Assembly: GCA_945877315.1 (NCBI GenBank)
Contig: CAMCRP010000024.1
Location: forward strand, 1-45,789
Origin: an uncultured Ruminococcus sp.
Lineage (GTDB): Bacteria; Bacillota; Clostridia; Oscillospirales; Ruminococcaceae
Reading direction: 5' to 3'
Length of the DNA: 45,789 nt
Shown here: positions 1-7,775 of the stretch, in pieces
Layout: each line of letters starts with the position of its first letter
How positions within the stretch are numbered: the stretch's first letter is position 1
The notes under the pieces: generated by a model
Databases searched by the model: none
Told to the model about the DNA's origin: nothing
Seen by the model: only the letters and a program-made list of their open reading frames with translations
Translations under genes and position numbers: made by a program

Positions 1-2
1 AA

Positions 3-560
3 ACCGTGGAGGCGCTTGAAGTCTGCCCACTCGACAGAATCCTCATCGAGACGGACAGCCCCTATTTAAGCCCCGTTCCCATGCGCGGGAAACGAAACGA
101 CTCACGAAATCTCCGCTTTATCGCCGCAAAGCTTGCCGAGGTGAAGGGTGTTACCGTCTGCGACGACTACGGACATCACCCCGCAGAGCTGACAGTTACC
201 CTGAATGCTGCCATGGAAATGGGATTTAAGCGGGTTTGGGCAGTGTTCCAGCCGTTTACGTTTTCCAGGACGGCAATGCTGCTTGACGATTTTGCAAAGG
301 CTCTTTCCATTGCCGACAGGGTAGTGCTTACTTCAATTATGGGTTCGAGAGAGAAAAATACCTATAATATTTACACAAAGGACTTAGCCGCAAAGATCGA
401 CGGTGCTGTTTGGTTCGAGGAAGAGGAGCATGATGCAAATATGAAGCTTGTTGCTGAATATCTTGCAAAAAATGTTTCCGAGGGCGACCTTGTACTGACT
501 ATGGGCTGCGGCGACTGCTGCAAGGCTGCGAATATGCTGATAGATATGTTGAGAAAATAA
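3..560 (+). CDS. Chimeric frame: TatD C-terminus fused to MurC C-terminus, 5' partial
   Basis: The frame is open from the window edge. About the first 48 residues match the end of TatD-family metal-dependent DNases (IETDSPYL, then a P-x-RGKRN segment). From VTVCDDYGHHP onward the sequence is the C-terminal domain of UDP-N-acetylmuramate-L-alanine ligase (MurC): DDYGHHPAE, AVFQPFTFSRT, SREKNTYN and GDLVLTMGCGD. The Mur ATP-binding and UMA-binding parts are absent, so this protein could not act as MurC, and the TatD barrel is cut as well. The change falls near base 150-165, where both families have a similar G-V-T/S-V stretch. lexA follows after 32 bases. A chimeric assembly join at a contig end is more likely than a real fusion. 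Both half identities are confident. Confidence 0.8.
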   Translation, partial: TVEALEVCPLDRILIETDSPYLSPVPMRGKRNDSRNLRFIAAKLAEVKGVTVCDDYGHHPAELTVTLNAAMEMGFKRVWAVFQPFTFSRTAMLLDDFAKALSIADRVVLTSIMGSREKNTYNIYTKDLAAKIDGAVWFEEEEHDANMKLVAEYLAKNVSEGDLVLTMGCGDCCKAANMLIDMLRK

Positions 561-592
561 ACGAAAAATCATAATACGAAGGGAAGGATACT

Positions 593-1174
593 ATGAAGGA
601 CAAGGTAAAGGAAGTTTACGAATACATCAGGGACAGCTCCCGTGACGGAATACCGCCGTCTATACGTGAGATATGCCGTGATCTGGGCATTCGCTCAACG
701 TCTACGGCGCACAGATACATCAATCAGCTGGTTGAGGAGGGTCTGCTGGAAAAGTCCAGCGGAAGGAACCGCTCCGTCAAGCTTACGGGAATGGGTGCGG
801 TGCATGTTCCGCTGATGGGCACTATTACGGCGGGGGAGCCTATTACCGCTATTGAGGACATTACCGATTATATCGCTTTTCAGCCCGATAAAAACTATTC
901 GGGACAGCTTTTTGCGCTGAACGTCAGGGGCGACAGTATGATTAATGCGGGAATTCTCAGCGGTGACATTGTTGTTATTGAGCAGACCTCCTATGTTGAC
1001 AACGGAACTATTGCCGCTTGTCTGGTGGACGGCGAGGGTGCGACTATCAAGACCTTCTACAAGGAGGACGGACATTACCGTTTGCAGCCCGAAAATGATT
1101 TTATGGACCCGATAATTGTGGATAACTGCGAAATTCTGGGCAAGGTAATTGCCGTTATCAGATATATGGAGTGA
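593..1174 (+). CDS. lexA: LexA, SOS-response repressor and autopeptidase
   Basis: LexA represses DNA-damage genes and cleaves itself when RecA filaments form. The 193-residue protein has the usual length. A winged helix-turn-helix fills residues 1-65 (PPSIREICRDLGI, then STSTAHRYI). The S24-type peptidase domain follows, with an Ala80-Gly81 cleavage bond in GTITAGEP, nucleophile Ser115 in RGDSM, and general-base Lys153 in ATIKTFYKE. The start has GAAGGAAGGA-like spacing upstream. No GAAC-N4-GTTC box was seen directly before the gene, so self-repression is not evident here. A perfect box of that type lies about 8 kb away, before the phage-like operon. folA starts 4 bases after the stop. Confidence 0.96.
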   Translation: MKDKVKEVYEYIRDSSRDGIPPSIREICRDLGIRSTSTAHRYINQLVEEGLLEKSSGRNRSVKLTGMGAVHVPLMGTITAGEPITAIEDITDYIAFQPDKNYSGQLFALNVRGDSMINAGILSGDIVVIEQTSYVDNGTIAACLVDGEGATIKTFYKEDGHYRLQPENDFMDPIIVDNCEILGKVIAVIRYME

Positions 1175-1178
1175 GAAA

Positions 1179-1670
1179 ATGAAGCTTATTGTGAACGCCG
1201 ACAAAAACTGGGCTATCGGCAAGGGCGGCGACCTGATATTCCCTATTCCCGAGGATATGAAGTTTTTTCGGGAAACCACAAAGGGGAAGACGGTCATTAT
1301 GGGCAGGAAAACTCTGGAATCGTTCCCCAACGGTCAGCCGCTGAAAAACCGCAGGAATATTGTGCTTTCACGAAAGGGCGGGGAGTTCCCCGAGGGGGTC
1401 ATTTCCGTGCGTTCGGTTGAGGAGCTGGAGGACGCTGTTTCGGACATTCCCGAGGAGGAGCTGTTCGTTATCGGCGGGGCGGAGATCTACCGTCTGCTGC
1501 TTAACAGGTGTGATGAAGCGCTTATTACAAGGGTGGACGCTGTTTGTCCCGACCCCGACAGCTATATCCCGAATTTCGACGAGCTGCCCGATTGGGTGCT
1601 TGCTGAGCAGTCGGAGGAGAAAGAGCATGACGGGGTGGCATTTCGGTTTTGTACATATCGAAGAAAATGA
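1179..1670 (+). CDS. folA: Dihydrofolate reductase
   Basis: The enzyme reduces dihydrofolate to tetrahydrofolate with NADPH. The 163-residue protein carries the family order: an N-terminal IVNADKNWAIGKGG substrate loop, MGRKTLESFP, the NRRNIVLSR strand, and the cofactor-binding FVIGGAEIY near residue 100. The ATG was chosen because it begins just after the lexA stop and gives the normal MKLIVNAD start; an in-frame ATG 30 bases earlier lies inside lexA. The short gap suggests co-transcription with lexA. Confidence 0.95.
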   Translation: MKLIVNADKNWAIGKGGDLIFPIPEDMKFFRETTKGKTVIMGRKTLESFPNGQPLKNRRNIVLSRKGGEFPEGVISVRSVEELEDAVSDIPEEELFVIGGAEIYRLLLNRCDEALITRVDAVCPDPDSYIPNFDELPDWVLAEQSEEKEHDGVAFRFCTYRRK

Positions 1671-1691
1671 TGATTTGCTTGGGAGTTTGAA

Positions 1692-2207
1692 ATGAGATTT
1701 TGCGGATTATTCAAGAAGCGGAGAATTGCGCTGCTGACGGTTATAGGTGTGTGTCTGCTTTGCGGGTGCGGTTCCGATAAAGCTGCCGTTGCCGATACGG
1801 ATATTGCTTCGGCGGCGGTCACAGATATTATCACTATTTCCGAAACGGCGGAGGAAACCGTCCCCGAAAGTTCAGCTGTCACAACTTCCGAAACAACGGA
1901 GGAAACCGTCCCTGAAAGTTCAGCTGTCACAACTTTCGAAACGGCGGAGGAAACTATTCCCGAAAGGTCAACTGTCACAACTTCCGAAACAACGGAGCAA
2001 ACCGTTCCCGAAACAGAGAGTGTTACATCTGCCGAAAAATCCAATGGGATAACTTACGTTCTCAACACCAACACAAAAAGGATACATTACACCGACTGCG
2101 CCAGCGTGAAAAAGATCAAGCCGAAAAATTACGACACTACCGATGATTTCGACAAGGCTATCGCTGACGGGTTCAAGCCCTGCGGAAACTGCAAGCCGCA
2201 CGGATAG
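1692..2207 (+). CDS. Secreted lipoprotein with 16-residue tandem repeats and an Ada-like Cys domain
   Basis: A basic N-terminus and hydrophobic segment end in a lipobox-like LCGC (Cys26), so the protein is probably a membrane-anchored lipoprotein. Residues 50-113 are four imperfect 16-residue repeats rich in Thr, Ser, Glu and Val (SETAEETVPESSAVTT type), which likely form an extended surface stalk. The C-terminal 50 residues (YVLNTNTKRIHYTDC ... GFKPCGNCKP) match the small Cys/His domain often attached to secreted nucleases or ComEC-like hydrolases and related to the Ada metal-binding fold. No catalytic domain is present. The gene starts 21 bases after folA and may share its transcript. Its function is unknown. 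Confidence 0.75.
   Translation: MRFCGLFKKRRIALLTVIGVCLLCGCGSDKAAVADTDIASAAVTDIITISETAEETVPESSAVTTSETTEETVPESSAVTTFETAEETIPERSTVTTSETTEQTVPETESVTSAEKSNGITYVLNTNTKRIHYTDCASVKKIKPKNYDTTDDFDKAIADGFKPCGNCKPHG
1839..2030 (+). repeat. Four in-frame 48-bp tandem repeats
   Basis: Four units of 48 bp encode the Thr/Glu-rich stalk of the lipoprotein. Units 1 and 2 are nearly identical and units 3 and 4 have diverged. The period keeps the frame, so copy number could change between strains without disrupting the gene. Confidence 0.85.
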
Positions 2208-2224
2208 AAATATTGATGATGTAT

Positions 2225-2264
2225 AAGGGTGTTCCCGATGTTTGCGGGGACGCCCTTCATTTTT
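2225..2264 (+). terminator. Rho-independent terminator after the lexA-folA-lipoprotein group
   Basis: A 12-bp stem (AAGGGTGTTCCC with GGGGACGCCCTT, allowing G-U pairs) is closed by a 9-base loop and followed by CATTTTTGC. It lies 17 bases after the lipoprotein stop. Confidence 0.7.
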
Positions 2265-2363
2265 GCATAAAATTTCCCGACGTTTTCACACAGCTTTCAA
2301 AAAAGTATGTTATACTACATATAATATAAACATAAAGAAAAGATAAGTTTTTCGGTCAGAGTA

Positions 2364-2390
2364 TTGACTTTATTGGTGGGATATTATAAT
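2364..2390 (+). promoter_or_regulatory. Candidate sigma-A promoter for the CPBP protease gene
   Basis: TTGACT and TATAAT are separated by 15 bases, a little short of the usual 17. The region between the terminator and this site is AT-rich and has no other clear signal. Confidence 0.45.
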
Positions 2391-2430
2391 ATTTATGTAA
2401 AGAAAATCGAAGGGGGAACAGTCCTTTTCT

Positions 2431-3498
2431 ATGACAAACGCTTACGAACAAACTATGATAAATATCAAGCCCTCCCCGGAGGAAGCCCGCAGTATTCGGA
2501 AAAGATACAGCTTTATCGCTCTGATGATGCTGCTTCATATGGCTATTTACAACATTGTCCCAAGAGTCATATTGCTTATTGCCGGTCTTGCAAACGGCGC
2601 AGAGGGCGGATATACGGAGATAATGAAGGCGGGCTCACAGTTTGCGGGGGAGCATGATGCGATTTTTACGCCTTTAAGGGTGGCGGTCATACTGCTTTCT
2701 GAGATGATACCCGTGCTTATCGGCTGCAAATGTCTGAAAATCGACCTGAAAAGGCTTTTCGGCATTTCGGAATTTTCCGCAAGGGATCTGGGAACATCGG
2801 TGGCGTTCGGTCTGGGAACACAGGCTGCGGCGTCTGTCATAACCACGGTCATTGTAATAGCTTATACCATAATTGCGGGCGAACCTATGGAACAGCCGAT
2901 CTCCACAAGCATGAGCAGCCCCTTCGGAACGGTAATTTACTGGACATACGCCTGCATTTTGGGACCTGTATGCGAAGAAATTTTCATGAGAGGCTTTCTG
3001 CTGTCTGCACTGAAAAAGTACGGGGATATGTTTGCGGCGGTGTTCAGCGGAATACTGTTCGGACTGTTCCACGAGAACCTTTATCAGGCGTCCTATGCCA
3101 TACCTATGGGGATCTTTCTGGCGGTGGTTGCGCTGAAAACCAAGTCTATCGTTCCGACTATTTATATGCACATTGTCTGCAATACCACAAATATGGTCAT
3201 GGTGCAGTGGATGATGAGCAAGCTCGGCACTAACGATACCTCAAAGATAATGGAGATAGTTATGTCGGGGGACACGGGCTATATGGCTCCTCTTGTGGTA
3301 AATCTGCTGTGGAGAGCGTGCTTCATTGCAGTATTTATAGCAATGACTGTGGTAATGTTCGGCAGAGAGGGCAAATGGCGTATCGGAAGAGCAACTCCTG
3401 CGGGTAAAGAACGCACATGGAAGCTGATGCTTACGTCCTTTTTCCTGCCTGTGCTGATGTTTCTTGTTGGGATAATCATTTATGACCTGTTTATATGA
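2431..3498 (+). CDS. CPBP-family intramembrane metalloprotease
   Basis: This is a multi-spanning membrane protein of 355 residues with the CPBP (CAAX protease and bacteriocin-processing, Abi) signature: EExxxR at residues 182-187 (EEIFMR), FxxxH at 210-214 (FGLFH), and HxxxN at 247-251 (HIVCN). These residues form the active site of the related Rce1-type glutamate proteases. Hydrophobic segments occur before and after this core. Bacterial members process peptides or give self-immunity to bacteriocins, but no bacteriocin precursor is visible nearby, so the substrate is unknown. The HdeD-like gene follows after 17 bases, so the two may be co-expressed. Confidence 0.88.
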   Translation: MTNAYEQTMINIKPSPEEARSIRKRYSFIALMMLLHMAIYNIVPRVILLIAGLANGAEGGYTEIMKAGSQFAGEHDAIFTPLRVAVILLSEMIPVLIGCKCLKIDLKRLFGISEFSARDLGTSVAFGLGTQAAASVITTVIVIAYTIIAGEPMEQPISTSMSSPFGTVIYWTYACILGPVCEEIFMRGFLLSALKKYGDMFAAVFSGILFGLFHENLYQASYAIPMGIFLAVVALKTKSIVPTIYMHIVCNTTNMVMVQWMMSKLGTNDTSKIMEIVMSGDTGYMAPLVVNLLWRACFIAVFIAMTVVMFGREGKWRIGRATPAGKERTWKLMLTSFFLPVLMFLVGIIIYDLFI

Positions 3499-3515
3499 AA
3501 TCATGAGGTGATATT

Positions 3516-4103
3516 ATGTTCAAGAAAAATTTAAAGCATATTAAGAATAATCTTTGGCTGTCCTGCGTTCTGGGAATTGTGGCGGGAGCGCTGCTCATAT
3601 TTTTTGCCGAAAAGTCCATGCTGTTTATCTGTATGACCTTCGGTATCATATGCACGGTTTACGGGCTTGTGCGGCTTATTGCGTGGTTTGCCAAAACTCA
3701 CAGTTACAGCTCGGGCGACCTGGTGGGCGGAATAATCGGTGTGGCGGCGGGTTCCCTGCTGCTGCTTCACCCGAAGTTCATTATTTCCATTATCCCTCTG
3801 ATAATCGGAATTGTTATTACCATAGTCGGCATAAACAAGATAAAGGACACTATGGACATCAAAAACAGCGGTTACGCCCACTGGGGGACGCTCATAGTTC
3901 CTGCGCTGCTGGTGCTGGGTCTGGGTGTTTTCATTGTGTTCAATCCCTTTGACGCCACTAAGCTGACCGTTCAAATTATCGGCGCAACTCTAGTATTTAA
4001 CGGCATTTCCGACCTGTGGACCATAAGCAGGGTAAATCACACCATCAAAACGGTTCACAATTATCAGACGGAAATTGAAACTACGGGAGAGGAAAAACTT
4101 TGA
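3516..4103 (+). CDS. HdeD/DUF308-family membrane protein
   Basis: The 195-residue protein is almost entirely hydrophobic, with about six membrane segments in pairs, and has the DUF308 repeat pattern also found in HdeD (G-x-L-L-x-P followed by a hydrophobic pair, as in GSLLLLHPKF). A charged cytoplasmic tail of about 25 residues ends the protein. In enterobacteria HdeD is linked to acid resistance, but the role in Clostridia is unknown. A GAGGTGA ribosome site precedes the start. The stop is followed within 10 bases by a heptad repeat array. Confidence 0.8.
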   Translation: MFKKNLKHIKNNLWLSCVLGIVAGALLIFFAEKSMLFICMTFGIICTVYGLVRLIAWFAKTHSYSSGDLVGGIIGVAAGSLLLLHPKFIISIIPLIIGIVITIVGINKIKDTMDIKNSGYAHWGTLIVPALLVLGLGVFIVFNPFDATKLTVQIIGATLVFNGISDLWTISRVNHTIKTVHNYQTEIETTGEEKL

Positions 4104-4110
4104 TGAAAAT

Positions 4111-4190
4111 GTGGAGAGTGGAAAGTGGAAAGTGGAGTTTTTTCGCAGGCACTACAATAATTCCACTTTACACTTTCCACATTTCACATT
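4111..4190. repeat. Heptad-repeat inverted element, locus A
   Basis: The left arm is about 27 bases of GTGGAAA-like heptads. After a short spacer the right arm (4161-4190) carries the reverse complement pattern (CCACTTT, CACTTTCCAC). The element follows directly after a stop codon. Related arrays occur at four other places in this window. Confidence 0.75.
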
Positions 4191-4197
4191 CAGCAAC

Positions 4198-4250
4198 AAA
4201 CGCCATAGCACTTATGACCTTAAAGTCACGGTGCTATGGCGTTTGTTTTA
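4198..4250. terminator. Bidirectional terminator between convergent genes
   Basis: An 11-bp perfect stem (CGCCATAGCAC with GTGCTATGGCG), extended by AAA/TTT, is followed by GTTTTATTT on the plus strand. It separates the HdeD-like gene from the phosphodiesterase gene on the opposite strand and could serve both. Confidence 0.8.
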
Positions 4251-5909
4251 TTTAGTGTGCATTTTATCAAAATCCGAAAGGGGAACGGGCTTGGAATACA
4301 AGAATCCCTGTGCAACGTCGCAGCCGCAGCTGTGGAGAAATTCTGCTTGTTCCTTTGTTTCAACGCCCTCCGCAACCAGGTCAAGACCTATGTCCTTGGA
4401 CATTGAAATGGTGTGGGAGATTATCTTCTTTCCGCGGTCGGACAGCATAAATTCGCTGAAAAAGTCCCTGTCTATTTTGATAACGTCAAAGGGCGTGCTC
4501 TTTAGCATATTCAGTGAGGAATAGCCCGAACCGAAATCGTCCATCAGCAGCATATAGCCGTGAGATTTCAGCTTCTTTATCATTTCTTCGGTTCCTGCAT
4601 TTTCGGTGGTTTCGGTTATTTCGGTTTCTATGTATTTTTTCGGAATGTCATATTTTTCCACCAGACGGTCAAGGGTGCTTATAAATTCCTCGCTTGCCAG
4701 GTGGATTCTTGAAATATTTACAGAGATAGGCACAGGGGCGATGCCTCTGTCTATCCAGCCTCGGACAGTCCTGCACGCTTGTTCCCAGATATATTCGTCC
4801 AGCTTGATGATAAAGCCGTTCTGCTCGAAAACGGGGATAAATTCCATGGGTGAGATCATACCCTTTTCGGGGTGTATCCATCTAGCAAGGGCTTCTGCGC
4901 CGATTATCTCGCCTGTGGAGATGCTGCATTTCGGCTGGAGGAACATAACGAACTCGCCGTTTTCAAGGGCGTAGTGCATTCTGTCCTCGATATATTTGCG
5001 GGAGATAAGCTTGTTTTCCTGATTGTCGGAGTAATATCCCACGTTGTTAAGGGCGTTTCCCTTGATGCTCTGCCTTGCTATGGCTGCTCTGTCGCCCATT
5101 TTACGAAGGGGAAGTGTTTTATCGGAAACGATATGCACGCCGAACACAAAGCGGTACTCAATGTCCTCGTAATGTCCCAGACGCTCCTCAATAAGCCCGA
5201 TAAGGCGGTTGATATCCGCAGCGGTGTCAAAGAGAAATGCTATCATAAACACGTCCGCAGACAGCCTGAGATGGACCTGTTCATCTGTGCAGACGGTGTA
5301 CAGACCGTTGGTGATGAAGTTCAGTATTTCCGTGCCCTTGTCCTCGCCGTATTTTGCGTTTATCAGCTTGAATTTCTCAATGTCGAACTGCATAAATGCA
5401 AGCTGTCTGCCGCTTGTATCGTTCAGCAGCTTTTGTACATTGCTTGCGAAAAACGACGGGTGCTTGTCGTTGGTGAAGCTGTCAACTATGGTTTTGGTGA
5501 GCAGCTCGGAGGAATTCATCAGGCGGATATGGCAGACGGTGCGGCTAACGTGCCTGCCGTCCTCGGATTTGCCGATAAGGACGGTCATGGTCGCCCAATG
5601 CCAGTCGGGTTCACCGTTTTCGGACATATCTATTCTGAAATCTATATTGTAATGCTCGTCAAGACAGGGCTGGTCGCCGCCGCTTAACAGGTCGCCGCAG
5701 AATGCGGAAACCAGCGGCAGGTCGGCGGGGTGTATTTTTTTGCTGACGGCAAGCTGAGAAAGCGGGTTTTTGTCCGCAGCTAACAGTTTTTCGGAGAATT
5801 TGCAGGGGGTAATATCAAAGCTGCCGTCGGTAAGGTCAACAGCAAAATAGCACATTTCAGTGCTGTTTGACATAAAGCTGTACATAGCCTGAGCCATTGT
5901 TATACCCAT
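4248..5909 (-). CDS. c-di-GMP phosphodiesterase: sensor, degenerate GGDEF and EAL domains
   Basis: The 553-residue protein has an N-terminal PAS-like region (about 1-140), a GGDEF-like domain (about 150-290) and an EAL domain (about 305-553). The cyclase signature is replaced by SADVF near residue 217, so cyclase activity is unlikely. The EAL domain keeps the catalytic set: EAL near 339, VSVNIS, EITETTE, DDFGSGYSS, KIDRDFF, AEGVET and QGFLYSKP. It therefore most likely hydrolyses c-di-GMP to pGpG. No membrane segment is seen. The ATG was chosen because AAAGGAG lies 7 bases upstream; an upstream TTG overlaps that site. The gene is probably a single-gene unit with its own promoter. Confidence 0.9.
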   Translation of the reverse strand: MGITMAQAMYSFMSNSTEMCYFAVDLTDGSFDITPCKFSEKLLAADKNPLSQLAVSKKIHPADLPLVSAFCGDLLSGGDQPCLDEHYNIDFRIDMSENGEPDWHWATMTVLIGKSEDGRHVSRTVCHIRLMNSSELLTKTIVDSFTNDKHPSFFASNVQKLLNDTSGRQLAFMQFDIEKFKLINAKYGEDKGTEILNFITNGLYTVCTDEQVHLRLSADVFMIAFLFDTAADINRLIGLIEERLGHYEDIEYRFVFGVHIVSDKTLPLRKMGDRAAIARQSIKGNALNNVGYYSDNQENKLISRKYIEDRMHYALENGEFVMFLQPKCSISTGEIIGAEALARWIHPEKGMISPMEFIPVFEQNGFIIKLDEYIWEQACRTVRGWIDRGIAPVPISVNISRIHLASEEFISTLDRLVEKYDIPKKYIETEITETTENAGTEEMIKKLKSHGYMLLMDDFGSGYSSLNMLKSTPFDVIKIDRDFFSEFMLSDRGKKIISHTISMSKDIGLDLVAEGVETKEQAEFLHSCGCDVAQGFLYSKPVPLSDFDKMHTK

Positions 5910-5941
5910 TTCTGCCGCTCCTTTCAATAGTATCTTCTATA

Positions 5942-5970
5942 ATTATGCACTATTTTCAACACAATGTCAA
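5942..5970 (-). promoter_or_regulatory. Sigma-A promoter for the phosphodiesterase gene
   Basis: Read on the minus strand, TTGACA and CATAAT are separated by 17 bases, with the predicted transcript starting about 25 bases before the gene's ATG. Confidence 0.7.
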
Positions 5971-6049
5971 GAGTAAATTTGTATAAAATATCAGTAAGAA
6001 ATATGATAACCTAATCAAAAAAATCCTACGAAACCGTTTTAGAAGTAAT

Positions 6050-6188
6050 GTGGAAAGTGGAAAGTGGAAAGTGAAGTTTAATGTAACAATAGGGAGTTTC
6101 CCCGCCGAAGGCGGGGAAACTCCCTATTAATTTAGTGTTTTTTAACTAAACGCACAAAATTTCACTTTTCACTTTTCACTTTCCACAT
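6050..6188. repeat. Heptad-repeat inverted element, locus B, with internal hairpin
   Basis: The left arm (6050-6076) has three to four GTGGAAA units and the right arm (6161-6188) has the reverse complement pattern. A perfect 19-bp hairpin sits between them. The right arm contains the tsaD stop codon and the codons for its last residues, so the repeat has contributed coding sequence to an essential gene. Confidence 0.8.
6088..6128 (-). terminator. Perfect 19-bp hairpin downstream of tsaD
   Basis: A perfect 19-bp stem encloses a 3-base gap. On the minus strand the loop reads C-UUCG-G, a very stable tetraloop, so the hairpin is most likely functional in the tsaD direction. A clean U-run is lacking directly after the stem on that strand. 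The core CCCCGCC-GAA-GGCGGGG is shared, with one mismatch, by a hairpin at 11671-11705. Confidence 0.65.
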
Positions 6189-7194
6189 TGGCATCAAGGT
6201 TAAGGGTTGCAACAGCATTCAGGGACTCGTCTGCTCGTTTGCCGAAAAGATAGTCATAGTAGCCCTGACAGGCTATCATTGCGCCGTTGTCGCCGCAAAG
6301 GGAAAGGGGCGGAAGATACAGCCTTGCGCCGATTTTTTTGCAGCCCTCTTCAAGGCGGCTGCGTATCTCGGAGTTTGCCGAAACGCCGCCTGCTGCAGCA
6401 ATGGTCTTATATCCCAGAGATATTGCGGCTTTTATGGTTTTGTCCGCAAGAATGTCCGCAACGGTTTTCTGGAAGGAGGCTGCCATGTCCGCCTTGTTTA
6501 TTTCCTCGCCCTTTTGCTCGGCGTTGTGTACGGTATTTATGACCGCCGTTTTCAGTCCCGAAAAGGAAAAATCGAACTCGGAGCCTGCCGCTTTGGGGTG
6601 GGGAAGCTTGTAGGCAAGGGGATCGCCCTCTTTGGAAAGCCTGTCTATTTGGACGCCCCCGGGGTAGCTGAGTCCCAGAACCCTTGCGGTCTTGTCGAAG
6701 GCTTCACCTGCGGCGTCGTCCCTTGTCCTGCCGATAACGTGGAATTTTGTGTAGCTTTCCACCTCCACAATGTGGGAATGTCCCCCGCTTGCCACAAGGC
6801 AGAGATATGGCGGTTCAAGGTCGGGGTGGGCGATATAGTTTGCGGCGATGTGTCCCGCAATATGGTGGACGGGGATCAGCGGCTTGCCCGTACTCATTGC
6901 CAGTCCTTTGGCGAAGCTGACGCCTACCAGCAGTGCGCCGATAAGTCCCGGGGCGTAGGTCACGGCAATGGCGTCGATGTCGTTCAGGGTGCAGTTTGCC
7001 TCGGACAATGCCCGTTTTACCACGTCCAGAATGTTCTCGCAATGCCTTCTTGAAGCTATTTCGGGGACGACTCCGCCGTACTTTTTATGCTCCTCAATCT
7101 GCGTTGATACGATGTTTGAGAGGATCTTTCTTCCGTCCTCCGAGATGGCTGCGGCGGTTTCGTCGCAGGAGCTTTCTATTCCTAAAATTTTCAA
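6169..7194 (-). CDS. tsaD: tRNA threonylcarbamoyladenosine transferase TsaD
   Basis: TsaD moves the threonylcarbamoyl group onto A37 of tRNAs that read ANN codons, working with TsaB, TsaC and TsaE; it is essential in most bacteria. The protein has the normal 341-residue length, opens with ILGIESSCDETA, and keeps the metal-binding VHHIAGHIAANY, ASGGHSHIV, the DDAAGEAFDK loop and the late AAAGGVSANS motif. It starts inside the stop of the papain-like gene (4-base ATGA overlap), so it is translationally coupled to the repressor/ImmA operon read from about 8700. The last residues (NVESEK) are encoded by a heptad repeat. No separate promoter was seen. Confidence 0.96.
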   Translation of the reverse strand: MKILGIESSCDETAAAISEDGRKILSNIVSTQIEEHKKYGGVVPEIASRRHCENILDVVKRALSEANCTLNDIDAIAVTYAPGLIGALLVGVSFAKGLAMSTGKPLIPVHHIAGHIAANYIAHPDLEPPYLCLVASGGHSHIVEVESYTKFHVIGRTRDDAAGEAFDKTARVLGLSYPGGVQIDRLSKEGDPLAYKLPHPKAAGSEFDFSFSGLKTAVINTVHNAEQKGEEINKADMAASFQKTVADILADKTIKAAISLGYKTIAAAGGVSANSEIRSRLEEGCKKIGARLYLPPLSLCGDNGAMIACQGYYDYLFGKRADESLNAVATLNLDANVESEK

Positions 7195-7775
7195 GTTAAA
7201 CGTTCCTTTCGGTTTGGGATAATTAAAAGGATAATTCTGCCGCCCAAGCTTTCGGTGATGGATCTTATGTCGGTTTTTTCGATGAAAACGGTTGATTTTG
7301 AGTTGTTGTATCGGTTGAATATCTCGGCTTTGTTCCCCGAAATTCTGATGACCACAAAGTGCATATAAAGCTGCTTTTTGTCCTGATACAAAAGGATTAC
7401 GGGCTGATCGTCAGACAATGCTTTGTCGGCTTTTTTGACACTTGCGGTAACGGCGCACCCTATCCCCATTATTTTCAGCACCCGTGCGATACCGAAGGCG
7501 TGTGCGCCCAGCTTGCCTTTTTTCATAAAGGGGAGGGAGAAAAGTGCGTATTTTTCAGTCAGATACAAAATCCTTGAAAAAGACGGCTTATGTCCCAGCA
7601 AGTGCATAAAATTGAAGGCTGCAATGGAGCCGCAGGTGTTGTACCCGCCCGAAAAATCCCCCAGAGTTGTCAGGGAGTAAGGCTCACGTCCCTGACCGTT
7701 TATGGGGACGGAAAATGCGGCTTTGCTGCCCGTTTCCACACGCCTGTTGCGGCGGTATTTTTCACTGCTTTTCAT
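7191..7775 (-). CDS. Papain-like (C39-type fold) protein of the immunity operon
   Basis: The 194-residue protein has the arrangement of C39/papain-like cysteine peptidases: YNTCGSIAAFNFM (Cys48 at the start of a helix), then MHFVVI (His139) and IFNRYNN (Asn154) as the likely triad. It lacks a signal peptide and transporter domains. The ATG overlaps the upstream stop (ATGA) with no ribosome site, which indicates translational coupling. It sits between the ImmA-like peptidase and tsaD. A role in peptide cleavage is inferred only from the fold; the family was not recognised precisely, and it may be a peptidase-like domain without activity. Confidence 0.7.
   Translation of the reverse strand: MKSSEKYRRNRRVETGSKAAFSVPINGQGREPYSLTTLGDFSGGYNTCGSIAAFNFMHLLGHKPSFSRILYLTEKYALFSLPFMKKGKLGAHAFGIARVLKIMGIGCAVTASVKKADKALSDDQPVILLYQDKKQLYMHFVVIRISGNKAEIFNRYNNSKSTVFIEKTDIRSITESLGGRIILLIIPNRKERLT

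Noticed and set aside
4866-5909. Active diguanylate cyclase activity of the EAL protein
   Set aside because: The GGDEF signature is replaced by SADVF, so only the phosphodiesterase role is supported.
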